A stretch of 64,000 nt of DNA from Prevotella sp. (GCA_017474845.1 JAFVGS010000008.1:1-64000), one strand, 5' to 3'; shown: positions 1-7,896, numbered from the stretch's first letter. Numbers and translations: made by a program. The notes: generated by a model from the letters alone, not told the origin.

Positions 1-81
1 CAGACCGTTGGCAGAGGCTATCGCGATGTGGAGAGATTCCGCATTGCTGTACTCTTCTTCTATGGCGGCTTGACGTTGCAT
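1..81 (-). CDS. N-terminal fragment of an unidentified protein
   Basis: The minus strand reads from an ATG at 79-81 to the window edge without a stop, giving 27 residues that begin MQRQAAIEEEYSNAES. An AAGGAAG purine stretch sits a few bases upstream of the ATG, which supports it as a real start. The visible part is acidic and probably helical. There is too little sequence to name a family. It is divergent from the AraC-type gene at 242. Confidence 0.5.
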   Translation of the reverse strand, partial: MQRQAAIEEEYSNAESLHIAIASANGL

Positions 82-183
82 AAAGACTTCCTTGTGTTAA
101 AATAGTTAAGTTAACTCACACTAAATCCTGTAGAACCAAATTATTTAATGTGAATACAAAATGCTTCATTTTCTTATTTTTCA

Positions 184-214
184 TTGTTCAAATCAAAAAT
201 TTATTGTACTTTTG
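184..214 (+). promoter_or_regulatory. Bacteroidetes-type promoter of the TPR/AraC regulator gene
   Basis: The -7 box TACTTTTG at 207-214 is preceded by TTG at 184-186 with a 20-base spacer. The expected transcript start leaves a 5' leader of about 20 bases before the ATG at 242. Confidence 0.7.
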
Positions 215-241
215 CAACGTATTTGATCAATTACATAAACT

Positions 242-1831
242 ATGCGGCAGATTTTATACCTATTGTTTCTAATGATTGCAGTCCTGATGACAGGATGTAC
301 TGGCAGTGGCGACCCGGTGGATACTACTGGCCGTTCACATGACGCAACGTTCGACCAGGCCATGGGTGTGGCCGACTCGCTATACAACTGTATGCAGTTC
401 CGCGATGCCTACAAACTGTATCTGAAACTGTTAGACAGCAAGGAGGCCGAGGCCGACAGCGAAAAACGGCTGCGCGTGCTGGATGCCCTTAGCGGCACCA
501 GCGAACTCTCCGGCCACAAAGTGGAGCAGCACAAATGGCTGCAGCAGTTGCACGACTTGGCTAAGGAGACGGGCAACGACTACTATCAGTCCCTGGCGTT
601 TATGACGATGGGTCAGAACCTCTTCTACGAAGGCGACCGCGAGAAGGGCATCTACAGCGTGAACCAGGCCATCAACCTGATGGCAAAGACCAACCGCGAG
701 AATACCGACCACCTGATACATGGCTACCTGAACATGCTGGCCAGCATGTATGGTGATACGAACGACTACGACAATGCGCTGAAGACCAACGAGCGCAACC
801 TACAGCTGACCCTAGAGGGCACGCGCTGGGGTGCTGCACCGAACCAGCAGCTGATAGACCGCCGCATGGCACTGGCCAAGATGGCGTCAGTACTCGCCCA
901 GATGGGGCGCTCAGCTTCTGGCCCCTTGCAAGCCAAGTACTACCAGCAGGCCGACTCGGCTTACGACGCCTGGAAGGCTGTGCAGTACGAAGGCAACCAT
1001 ACCCGCGACTATTTCATCGTGGACTACATGAAGAATCGCGGCCGCTATCAGGAGGCCGTCACTATCTATAATAATCTTATCCAGCGCGTGCGCCAGCAGG
1101 GCGACACCTTAGGCGAGATGATGAACACCGCCAAATGGGGTCTGGCCGAGGTGTATCAGAAGATGAGCAACTGCGAACAGGCCGCCATCCTCTACGAGCA
1201 GGTACTCGAGATACAGGACACGCTGAAGAGCCGCAAAGCCAAGCATACGGCGCAAGAGTTGGCTGCCGTTTATCGCGAGCAGGAACAGGAAGAGACTATC
1301 ATGCAGCAGCAGGCCGAGAACACCCGCCAACATGCCTTTCTTCTTATCCAATTATTGGCTCTTTTCGGAGTAATAGCCCTTGCCGTCATCGTTATCGTCA
1401 AGAATAGAATCATCAACCTAAAGAACCATGCCTTGATTAAATTGATTGACGAGAATATCAAGTTGAAAAGCCATTCCCAGCCGCTACCAGTGAAGAATGG
1501 TAGTGCTTCATCCCTTTTCTTGCGCCTTTCCACTGAGATCCGCGAACAGCAACTTTATCTCGATCCTTTGTTCGACCGTCAAGCCGTCTGCGATCGTTTT
1601 AGTCTGACCGCCGTGCAAGTAGGCAACGCCTTTGCGCAAGGCAGTGACTACGACTCCGTGGCCGACTTCATTCGCGACTGCCGTCTGGAACATGCGTGCC
1701 ATTTGCTCAAGACCACCGACATGTCAATAGCCAATGTTGCCGCCCGTTCCGGTTTCAGTCGCGTTACTACCTTCAACCACGACTTCAAGGCCCACTACAA
1801 CCTCACACCATCAGAATATCGCCGTTTGTAA
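242..1831 (+). CDS. TPR lipoprotein with membrane segment and AraC-type HTH domain
   Basis: This 529-residue protein starts with a lipoprotein signal (LLFLMIAVLMTGCTG; Cys about residue 19). A long helical region with tetratricopeptide-like repeats follows to about residue 350, then one hydrophobic membrane helix at about 363-386. A C-terminal AraC-family helix-turn-helix domain occupies about 430-529; it includes the HACHLLKTTDMSIANVAARS and TPSEYRRL signatures. The family is common in Bacteroidetes as membrane-bound regulators: the periplasmic TPR part senses something and the cytoplasmic HTH acts on DNA. The ligand and targets are unknown. A hairpin terminator follows, and a smaller relative lies directly downstream at 2044. 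A lipobox plus an internal membrane helix would anchor it twice. Confidence 0.8.
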   Translation: MRQILYLLFLMIAVLMTGCTGSGDPVDTTGRSHDATFDQAMGVADSLYNCMQFRDAYKLYLKLLDSKEAEADSEKRLRVLDALSGTSELSGHKVEQHKWLQQLHDLAKETGNDYYQSLAFMTMGQNLFYEGDREKGIYSVNQAINLMAKTNRENTDHLIHGYLNMLASMYGDTNDYDNALKTNERNLQLTLEGTRWGAAPNQQLIDRRMALAKMASVLAQMGRSASGPLQAKYYQQADSAYDAWKAVQYEGNHTRDYFIVDYMKNRGRYQEAVTIYNNLIQRVRQQGDTLGEMMNTAKWGLAEVYQKMSNCEQAAILYEQVLEIQDTLKSRKAKHTAQELAAVYREQEQEETIMQQQAENTRQHAFLLIQLLALFGVIALAVIVIVKNRIINLKNHALIKLIDENIKLKSHSQPLPVKNGSASSLFLRLSTEIREQQLYLDPLFDRQAVCDRFSLTAVQVGNAFAQGSDYDSVADFIRDCRLEHACHLLKTTDMSIANVAARSGFSRVTTFNHDFKAHYNLTPSEYRRL

Positions 1832-1840
1832 TCGTCACAG

Positions 1841-1868
1841 CCCTGCCATTTGGCAGGGTTTGTCTTTG
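1841..1868 (+). terminator. Intrinsic terminator after the TPR/AraC gene
   Basis: CCCTGCC (1841-1847) pairs with GGCAGGG (1852-1858) around a four-base loop, followed by a T-rich run (TTTGTCTTT). It lies 10 bases after the stop codon. Confidence 0.65.
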
Positions 1869-1877
1869 TAATGACGA

Positions 1878-1974
1878 TTGCTGATTTGTTACCACTGTTG
1901 CTGATTTGTTGTAGGGGGGGGTAATTTTTGCTTTTATATTTGCCTATTTGTTTTGAGCGGCTTGCTCATTTGTT
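1878..1974 (+). promoter_or_regulatory. Array of four 13-bp direct repeats, candidate operator
   Basis: The near-identical 13-mers are TTGCTGATTTGTT at 1878-1890 and 1898-1910, TTGCCTATTTGTT at 1940-1952 and TTGCTCATTTGTT at 1962-1974. The start-to-start distances of 20, 42 and 22 bases are close to two, four and two helical turns. The last copy ends 7 bases upstream of the -33 element of the gene at 2044. AraC-family proteins typically bind direct half-sites about 21 bp apart, so this is a plausible operator for one or both neighbouring regulators. That assignment is inferred. Confidence 0.55.
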
Positions 1975-1981
1975 TGCACTA

Positions 1982-2012
1982 TTGCGGGAGTGGAGAATTC
2001 TGGATACCTTTG
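1982..2012 (+). promoter_or_regulatory. Promoter of the short AraC-type gene
   Basis: TTG at 1982-1984 and TACCTTTG at 2005-2012 are separated by 20 bases. The gene starts at 2044. The four-repeat array lies immediately upstream. Confidence 0.75.
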
Positions 2013-2043
2013 TAGTCGAATAACCAACACGTAACCATAAAAT

Positions 2044-2667
2044 ATGAGCGCAGCGATTGTTATCACTATCGTCGTCGTAGTTATTATAGTGACGGCTGTT
2101 ATCGTTTACCTCTCCCTGAGACGGCAGAAGAAAGCCGTCATGGATGAAGTGAACCGGCTGTCATTGCGTCTGACGGAAATGGAGATGAAAGTTGCGCCCC
2201 CTTCTTTCCCCTTACCAACCAGTGAGAACCATCAAGCTTGTTTGGATGGCCGAGTCGTGACGGACAAAGGTAAACCCAACGAACGGAGCAGCGAGACCCC
2301 CGATTTGTCGACGATGACCGACGAGAAACTGTTCAGCTATTTGAGCAAAGCCATCAGGGACGAGGAAATGTTCCGGTGGCCCAATCTGAACCGTAACATG
2401 GTGATGGAACATTTCTCGCTGTCGGCCGTCCGCATCGGCAATGCCTTTGCGCGAGGCGGCGGCATGAGCCTGCCAGAATTTGTGCGCAATTGCCGACTGG
2501 ACTACGCCTGCCGCCTGATGTTGGAGCAGCCTGAGATGCCGTTTACCGAAGTAGGAAATCAGTCTGGCTATCTGCGTACTACCACGTTTTATCACGACTT
2601 CAAGGCCCGCTTCGGTATGCCGCCAGCGGAATATCGTGAAAAGGAATTTAGGAAACGAATGACCTAA
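2044..2667 (+). CDS. Short membrane-anchored AraC-type HTH protein
   Basis: This 207-residue protein has an N-terminal membrane helix (about residues 4-26, rich in Val and Ile) and a short charged, probably coiled-coil segment. An AraC-type HTH domain fills about 95-207. That domain aligns with the C-terminus of the protein encoded at 242: both contain SAVRIGNAFARG/TAVQVGNAFAQG, an NCRL/DCRL core with a following ACRL/ACHL helix, and TTTFYHDFKA/VTTFNHDFKA. It looks like a version of that protein without the TPR sensor. It has its own promoter, so it is not simply the second gene of an operon. Partners are unknown; it could act with its neighbour as a heterodimer. Confidence 0.75.
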   Translation: MSAAIVITIVVVVIIVTAVIVYLSLRRQKKAVMDEVNRLSLRLTEMEMKVAPPSFPLPTSENHQACLDGRVVTDKGKPNERSSETPDLSTMTDEKLFSYLSKAIRDEEMFRWPNLNRNMVMEHFSLSAVRIGNAFARGGGMSLPEFVRNCRLDYACRLMLEQPEMPFTEVGNQSGYLRTTTFYHDFKARFGMPPAEYREKEFRKRMT

Positions 2668-2766
2668 CAAAGGTCCAATATGAGCACATTGTCTAGGCAT
2701 ATTAAAATGGTAATAATAAAACGCTAGTGTTTCTTAAAATTATTTAAATTCAAAATTAAAATTCTC

Positions 2767-3309
2767 ATGCACAACGTTTTAGTGAACGAATACAGTTGGA
2801 AATTAGGGGAAATAGCAAAACTCCCGAGAGTGGATAGAGTCTTGAAAGAAGGCGACACTAAACAATATGAGCAGTTTATCACTTCGCGCTATCTTTGCAT
2901 TCGTGAAGCTACCGACTACCAACAAGGCATACTTTTGAGAGTACTTGGCAAGGCTTATCCCGATGAAGTAAAAGTGATTAGTGGTGAACCCTTCTGTCAT
3001 GACGACCATGTGGACATGTTCGCTGGCCACTGTTATTTCAGCTATCCATTCCCGAAGTCAAATCGGGTGAAGGAGGTTCTCGACATTCTTCGCCAATCCC
3101 CCGAATTACTCCAGACACTGGAAGATGCAAAAATGCAAATCAATCCCAATAGCATGTTCTGGGTGAGTGAAACCGCCCGCAATGCATTCTTTCTTAAAAT
3201 TCCACAGGTTTATGACAGCCGCACAGACCAACTTCTCCCAGCCTCTAAAGACACTCTTTACTATCGCATCTCGATAGTCTATTTCTTCAAAGGAGAGTTG
3301 ATATGGTAG
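2767..3309 (+). CDS. Uncharacterised cytoplasmic protein
   Basis: The product has 180 residues, with no signal peptide and no membrane segment. I do not recognise a family. Visible features are an acidic helical N-terminal part, a central stretch with several aromatic and His residues (FCHDDHVDMFAGHCYFSYPF) and a hydrophobic C-terminus ending in FFKGELIW. The GC content is lower than that of its neighbours, which may indicate a recent acquisition. A long palindrome lies between its end and the convergent asparaginase gene. Confidence 0.6.
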   Translation: MHNVLVNEYSWKLGEIAKLPRVDRVLKEGDTKQYEQFITSRYLCIREATDYQQGILLRVLGKAYPDEVKVISGEPFCHDDHVDMFAGHCYFSYPFPKSNRVKEVLDILRQSPELLQTLEDAKMQINPNSMFWVSETARNAFFLKIPQVYDSRTDQLLPASKDTLYYRISIVYFFKGELIW

Positions 3310-3358
3310 CCCAAGAGATAACTCATTAATATTTGTTCATAATTAAGCGATTAAAGTT

Positions 3359-3427
3359 GTGTAACAGGGGGGACGGTTCTTTTGTGATATCTGCAATGTC
3401 ACAAAAGAACCGTCCCCCCTGTTACAC
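3359..3427. repeat. Long perfect palindrome, REP-like element
   Basis: Arms of 29 bp at 3359-3387 and 3399-3427 are exact inverted copies around an 11-base spacer. The core is GGGGGGACGGTTCTTTTGTG. The element sits between two convergent genes, where it could also terminate transcription. The GGGGAC(A/G)G core and overall build recur in the palindrome inside murB (31225-31300). Elements of this form resemble REP sequences mobilised by RAYT transposases; no RAYT gene lies in this window. Confidence 0.75.
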
Positions 3428-3435
3428 CTGTTACA

Positions 3436-4461
3436 TTAGATTTCGCCGCGAAGGCTCTGGCCCATGAGGCGGCGGACGGTGTCGGGGGAGTCGGGATAGT
3501 GCGACTGGAGAAACATGAGCTTGGTGACGGCGCTCTCGACGGTCATGTCGCGGCCGCTGATGGCGCCCGCCTCCTGCAGATGGTAGCCGCAGTCGTAACG
3601 GCTCATCTCGACGGCGCCCTGCAGACACTGGCTGACGTTGACGATCACCTTGCCGTTCTTCGTGCCCTCGCGGAGGGCGTTGAGCAGCCAGGGGCTCTGG
3701 GGGGCGTTGCCTGAGCCGAAGGTGCGCATGACGATAGCCTTCAGGTTCGGCGTGTGGATGATATGCCGGATGAGGTCTTCGCGGATGCCTGGGAAGAGGG
3801 AGAAGATGATGACGTTGTTGTCCAACCGGAAGTGGGGCGTCATGGGCTGTGAAAAGTCGGGCTGGAGGATGCGCTCGCGGTGGTAGGTGATGTTGACGCC
3901 GGCATCGACGAGGTGGGGGTAGTTGAACGACTCGAAGGCATTGAACTCCTCGGCACTCTGCTTCGTGGTGCGGTTGCCGCGCAGCAGGTGGCCGCCGAAG
4001 TAGATGCCCACCTCGGGCACGAGGGCGCGGCCGTCGGCATCCTTCGCGGCGGCGATCTCGACGGCGGTGATGAGATTCTCCTTGCCGTCGGTGCGGAGCT
4101 GTCCTATCGGCAGTTGCGAGCCGGTGAAGATGACTGGCTTGGTGAGGTTCTCCAGCATGTAGGAGAGGGCAGAGGCGGTGTAGGCCATCGTGTCGGTGCC
4201 GTGGAGCACGACAAAGCCGTCGTACTGGTCGTAGCGGTCGGCGATGCAGTGGGAGATGTCAGTCCAGCGGGCGGGCGTCATGTCGCTCGAGTCGATGGGG
4301 GGCGTGAACTGGAACGACTCGATCTCGGTGTCGAACTGCTTGAGCTCGGGCACATTCACCAGCAGGTGCTCGAAGTCGAAGGGCTCCAGGGCGCCGGTCT
4401 GCGGGTTGCGGTTCATGCCGATGGTGCCGCCGGTGTAGATGAGTAATACTCTGCTGCTCAT
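3436..4461 (-). CDS. ansA: Type I (cytoplasmic) L-asparaginase
   Basis: This 341-residue enzyme hydrolyses L-asparagine to aspartate and ammonia. It shows the N-terminal YTGGTIGM motif with the nucleophilic Thr, the second-site HGTDTM motif and FTGSQLPIG. No signal peptide is present, which fits the cytoplasmic type I class. An in-frame TTG lies 12 bases upstream, but the ATG at 4461 puts SSRVLLIYTGGTIG at the normal N-terminus, so I chose it. The gene is divergent from uxaC, with a TATCTTTG promoter 35 bases upstream. Confidence 0.92.
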   Translation of the reverse strand: MSSRVLLIYTGGTIGMNRNPQTGALEPFDFEHLLVNVPELKQFDTEIESFQFTPPIDSSDMTPARWTDISHCIADRYDQYDGFVVLHGTDTMAYTASALSYMLENLTKPVIFTGSQLPIGQLRTDGKENLITAVEIAAAKDADGRALVPEVGIYFGGHLLRGNRTTKQSAEEFNAFESFNYPHLVDAGVNITYHRERILQPDFSQPMTPHFRLDNNVIIFSLFPGIREDLIRHIIHTPNLKAIVMRTFGSGNAPQSPWLLNALREGTKNGKVIVNVSQCLQGAVEMSRYDCGYHLQEAGAISGRDMTVESAVTKLMFLQSHYPDSPDTVRRLMGQSLRGEI

Positions 4462-4495
4462 AGGTGAAAGCAAACGTTTACGTGGTTATTTTGTG

Positions 4496-4503
4496 CAAAG
4501 ATA
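4496..4503 (-). promoter_or_regulatory. -7 box of ansA
   Basis: The minus strand reads TATCTTTG here, 35 bases before the ansA ATG. It is back to back with the uxaC promoter. Confidence 0.65.
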
Positions 4504-4526
4504 GTGCATTTTTGCGAAATAATGAG

Positions 4527-4534
4527 TAACTTTG
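4527..4534 (+). promoter_or_regulatory. -7 box of uxaC
   Basis: TAACTTTG is found 38 bases upstream of the uxaC ATG. No good TTTG lies at the usual 19-21 base distance, so the promoter may need an activator. Confidence 0.6.
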
Positions 4535-4572
4535 CGGAAAATTTGAATTTAAAACGTATAAACATCACAATT

Positions 4573-5979
4573 ATGAAGCAGTTTAATGACGATAACTTCG
4601 TGCTGGAGACCAAGACGGCCCAGGACCTGTATCACAACCATGCGGCTAAGATGCCCATCATCGACTATCACTGTCACCTCATCCCCGAGATGGTGGCCAA
4701 CGACCACCGTTTCAAGTCAATCACCGAATTGTGGCTGGGCGGCGACCACTACAAGTGGCGCGCCATGCGCACGAACGGCGTCGACGAGAAGTACTGCACG
4801 GGCAAGGACACGACCGACTGGGAGAAGTTTGAGAAGTGGGCCGAGACGGTGCCCTACACCTTCCGCAACCCGCTGTACCACTGGACGCACCTGGAGCTGA
4901 AGACCGCCTTCGGCATCACGAAGCAGCTGTCGCCGAAGACCGCCCGCGAGATCTTCGACGAGTGTAACGAGAAGCTGAAGCAGCCCGAGTTCAGTGCCCG
5001 CGGCCTGATGAAGCACTACAACGTGGAGTGCGTCTGCACCACCGACGACCCGATAGACGACCTGCACAACCACATCGAGTACGCCAAGCACAAGGCTCAG
5101 GACGATCCGATGATGATCCCCGCCTGGCGCCCCGACAAGGCGATGAACATCGAGAAGGCCGAGTTCCCGAAGTATGTGGAGCAGCTGGCTCAGGTGAGCG
5201 GCGTGGAGATCAGGAAGTTCGCCGATATGGTCGACGCCCTGCAGAATCGTCACGACTTCTTCGCCATCAACGGCTGTAAGCTCTCCGACCACGGCATCGA
5301 GGAGTTCTACGACGAGGATTACACCGACTCGCAGATCGAGACCATCTTCGAGAAGGCGATGCGCGGCCAGCAGCTGTCGAACACGGAGGTGCGCCAGTTC
5401 AAGAACAGCTTCCTCACGGTGATGGCCGAGATGGACGCCGACGCCGGCTGGACGCAGCAGTTCCACTACGGTGCCATCCGCGACAACAACACGGCGATGT
5501 TCAACCAGCTGGGTCCCGACACGGGCTTCGACTCGATCGGCGAGTTCAACACGGCCAAGGCCATGTCGAAGTTCCTCAATAAGCTGAACATGGAGGGCAA
5601 GCTCACGCGTACTATATTATATACGTTGAATCCCTGCGCCAACGAGGTGATCGCCACGATGCTGGGTAACTTCCAGGGCGGTGAGCCGGGAAAGATTCAG
5701 TTCGGCTCGGGCTGGTGGTTCAACGACCAGATGGACGGCATGATCCGCCAGATGAACGCGCTGAGCGTGCTCGGACTGCTGAGCCGCTTCGTGGGTATGC
5801 TGACCGACTCGCGCTCTTTCCTCAGCTATCCGCGCCACGAGTACTTCCGCCGCATCCTCTGCAATCTGCTTGGCAACGACGTGGAGAAGGGCCTGCTGCC
5901 CGACGACATGGAGATCCTCGGACGCATGGTGGAGGACATCTCGTACAACAACGCAAGAAGGTACTTTAAGTTCTATTAA
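4573..5979 (+). CDS. uxaC: Uronate isomerase
   Basis: This 468-residue enzyme interconverts D-glucuronate and D-fructuronate, or D-galacturonate and D-tagaturonate, the first intracellular step in using pectin- or glycan-derived uronic acids. The amidohydrolase-type metal motif DYHCHL is near residue 35, and the length matches the family. The open frame extends upstream, but the ATG at 4573 gives the usual KQFNDDNFVLET start and lies after the promoter. No other hexuronate genes are adjacent. Codon use is strongly GC-biased apart from a short AT-rich patch at 5613-5623. Confidence 0.95.
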   Translation: MKQFNDDNFVLETKTAQDLYHNHAAKMPIIDYHCHLIPEMVANDHRFKSITELWLGGDHYKWRAMRTNGVDEKYCTGKDTTDWEKFEKWAETVPYTFRNPLYHWTHLELKTAFGITKQLSPKTAREIFDECNEKLKQPEFSARGLMKHYNVECVCTTDDPIDDLHNHIEYAKHKAQDDPMMIPAWRPDKAMNIEKAEFPKYVEQLAQVSGVEIRKFADMVDALQNRHDFFAINGCKLSDHGIEEFYDEDYTDSQIETIFEKAMRGQQLSNTEVRQFKNSFLTVMAEMDADAGWTQQFHYGAIRDNNTAMFNQLGPDTGFDSIGEFNTAKAMSKFLNKLNMEGKLTRTILYTLNPCANEVIATMLGNFQGGEPGKIQFGSGWWFNDQMDGMIRQMNALSVLGLLSRFVGMLTDSRSFLSYPRHEYFRRILCNLLGNDVEKGLLPDDMEILGRMVEDISYNNARRYFKFY

Positions 5980-5981
5980 GA

Positions 5982-6122
5982 AGTTAAAGAAGTTAAGGAA
6001 GTTAAGGAAGTTAAAGGACAATAGTTGATGCTCAGATGAAATATCAGAGTCATATCCACGGCTCTTTTTCCCTAAGAGTAATGTCCTTTAACTTCCTCTA
6101 ACTTCCTCTAACTTCTTTAACT
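5982..6122. repeat. Tandem 9-bp repeats forming a long imperfect inverted repeat
   Basis: GTTAAGGAA-type units run through 5982-6019, and their complement (CTAACTTCC units) through 6083-6122, on either side of a 63-base spacer. A transcript could fold into a stem of about 38 bp with few mismatches. The element fills most of the gap between uxaC and the pseudouridine synthase gene. Confidence 0.7.
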
Positions 6123-6139
6123 CCCTTAAAAAATCAACT

Positions 6140-7036
6140 ATGCATTACAATTCAGGACAAAACCGTGAGGGGGACTACGAGCACTATGTGGTGCAGGAGG
6201 AGAAGCCGCTGCTGGAGTGGCTGATCGCGAACGTGCCGCAGTCGAAGTCGAAGATCAAGGCGACGCTGTCCGGTCGCGGCATCAAGGTGAACGGCAAGAC
6301 CGTGAGCCAGTTCGACTTCGCGCTGAAGCCCGGGATGAAGGTGTCGGTGAGCAAGACGAAGCGCAACCAGCAGGGCTTCAAGAGCCGCTGGGTGAAGATC
6401 GTGTACGAAGACCGGTGGCTCATCGTCGTGGAGAAGGAGGCGGGCATCCTGTCGATGGCGGGCGGCCACGCGAGCCTGAACGTGAAGGCGGTGCTCGACG
6501 ACTATTTCAAAAAGTCGCGTCAGAAGTGTACGGCGCACGTCGTGCATCGTCTGGACCGTGACACCAGCGGGCTGATGGTCTATGCCAAGGACATGGAGAC
6601 GGAGCAGATACTGGAGCACAACTGGCACGACATCGTCTATGACCGCCGCTATGTGGCCGTCTGCTCGGGCGAGGTGATGGACGACGAGGGGACCATCGCG
6701 AACTGGCTGAAGGACAACAAGGCCTACGTGACCTATTCGTCGCCCGTGGACAACGGCGGTAAGTATGCTGTGACGCACTTCCACGTGAACGCCCGCACGA
6801 CGGAGCACTCGCTCGTGGAGTTCAAGCTCGAGACGGGCCGTAAGAACCAGATCCGCGTGCATGCGGCAGACATGGGGCATCCCGTCTGCGGCGACACGAA
6901 GTACGGCAACGGCGACGATCCCTTGGGGCGGCTCTGCCTGCATGCGTGGCTGCTGTGCTTCCACCATCCGGTGACGGGTGAGCCGATGGAGTTCGAGACG
7001 CCCGTGCCAACTAACTTTAGAAAACTGTTCAAATAA
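6140..7036 (+). CDS. RluA-family 23S rRNA/tRNA pseudouridine synthase
   Basis: The 298-residue protein has an S4-like RNA-binding domain at about residues 20-80 (KIKATLSGRGIKVNGKTVSQ) and a RluA-type catalytic domain. The catalytic motif HRLDRDTSGLMVYAKD is near residue 136 and contains the active Asp. The C-terminal GRKNQIRVH and GDTKYG motifs are also present. It converts specific uridines in rRNA or tRNA to pseudouridine; the target base cannot be read from sequence. Its stop overlaps the ATG of a 50-residue membrane protein (TAATG). Confidence 0.88.
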   Translation: MHYNSGQNREGDYEHYVVQEEKPLLEWLIANVPQSKSKIKATLSGRGIKVNGKTVSQFDFALKPGMKVSVSKTKRNQQGFKSRWVKIVYEDRWLIVVEKEAGILSMAGGHASLNVKAVLDDYFKKSRQKCTAHVVHRLDRDTSGLMVYAKDMETEQILEHNWHDIVYDRRYVAVCSGEVMDDEGTIANWLKDNKAYVTYSSPVDNGGKYAVTHFHVNARTTEHSLVEFKLETGRKNQIRVHAADMGHPVCGDTKYGNGDDPLGRLCLHAWLLCFHHPVTGEPMEFETPVPTNFRKLFK

Positions 7037-7188
7037 TGGGAAATATAGGAGTTTATGCTGCGATGCTCGCAGCGATCATCATCGCCTTCCTGATCATCAA
7101 GCGGGTGGTGTCGTGTATGGTACGTTCGGTCGTGACGCTCGTGCTCATAGCCGTCCTCGCGTACATATATTATATGTATCTCAGGTAG
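7036..7188 (+). CDS. Small membrane protein (50 residues)
   Basis: The ATG overlaps the preceding stop codon (TAATG at 7034-7038), suggesting translational coupling. The peptide starts MGNIGVYAAMLAAIIIAFLI and is almost entirely hydrophobic. It has two predicted membrane helices (about 5-21 and 32-48) separated by a short basic loop (KRVVSCMVRS). I know no family for it. Its last 8 bases overlap the end of the convergent HD-domain gene. Confidence 0.6.
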   Translation: MGNIGVYAAMLAAIIIAFLIIKRVVSCMVRSVVTLVLIAVLAYIYYMYLR

Positions 7189-7816
7189 TTGAATCTTTGT
7201 AGATTTTATCGAAGGCTTTGCGGAGCTCTGCAGGCTGGGCGATGAGGTTGCGCAGGTCGTTGAGGCGCGTGGCGTTGGGAGAGTTCGGAATCCACAGCTT
7301 GATGTAGCCGTCCTTAGAGTATTTGTTGTCCATGTGTTCCTTGAAGCGTCGCCATTGGCCCTCGTAGTCGAGTTGGGGGTAGTTGGCGAGACCGAACTGG
7401 ATGGTGCGGCGGATGACGATGTCAACGTCGAGGTCGCGGTCGGCTTCGGCCACGATCTTCCCGTAGATGCTGCGCGGCGAGTGGGAGGCGGAGGCACGGT
7501 GGTCTTCGACGGCCTCGCGCATCACCTTCAGCTGCTCGGCAGTGAACCATTTCTTCAGCCGCGCGTCGGTGGCGAGGATCTTGCCACCGGTGATGTGGTG
7601 GACGGCACGCGGTCCGGACATCCCGAGGTCGTGATAGGCGGCGATGGCGTAGACCATGTTGATGTCGGCGCCAGTGATCTTCACCAGTTCCAGTGAATGA
7701 CGGATGACACGGGTGACGTGCTCCATGTTATGGGCAGCATCGAAGGCAGCGTATTGAGGCAAAATCTTCGTCTCAATGAACTCTACCAAATCCAAACTTG
7801 GGGCGTTTTGAATCAT
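7181..7816 (-). CDS. HD-domain phosphohydrolase
   Basis: This 211-residue protein has the HD superfamily metal ligands: HNMEHVTRV near residue 27, AAYHDLGMSG near residue 55 and a later DHRAS segment and AEADRDLD. HD hydrolases cleave phosphate esters of nucleotides or related metabolites; the substrate is unknown. The frame continues upstream, but the ATG at 7816 (MIQNAPSLDL) follows the promoter box and starts where homologous proteins normally do. It is divergent from menA. Confidence 0.82.
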   Translation of the reverse strand: MIQNAPSLDLVEFIETKILPQYAAFDAAHNMEHVTRVIRHSLELVKITGADINMVYAIAAYHDLGMSGPRAVHHITGGKILATDARLKKWFTAEQLKVMREAVEDHRASASHSPRSIYGKIVAEADRDLDVDIVIRRTIQFGLANYPQLDYEGQWRRFKEHMDNKYSKDGYIKLWIPNSPNATRLNDLRNLIAQPAELRKAFDKIYKDSTT

Positions 7817-7836
7817 AAATGTTGGTTTTCTGCTTG

Positions 7837-7844
7837 CAAAAATA
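7837..7844 (-). promoter_or_regulatory. -7 box of the HD-domain gene
   Basis: The minus strand reads TATTTTTG, 20 bases upstream of the ATG at 7816. Confidence 0.6.
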
Positions 7845-7888
7845 CAAAATATTTCACAAATAACCATCAACTATTCAAAAAACTTTCG

Positions 7889-7896
7889 TACTTTTG
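7889..7896 (+). promoter_or_regulatory. -7 box of menA
   Basis: TACTTTTG lies 23 bases upstream of the menA ATG at 7920. Confidence 0.65.

Noticed and set aside
3880..4446. Long open frame opposite ansA, and similar frames opposite other GC-rich genes
   Set aside because: They mirror strongly GC-biased codons of real genes, lack recognisable domains and have no promoter; typical antisense shadows.
6060..6080. Terminator hairpin between the two repeat arrays
   Set aside because: Only about five base pairs can form (CTCTT/AAGAG) and no proper T run follows.
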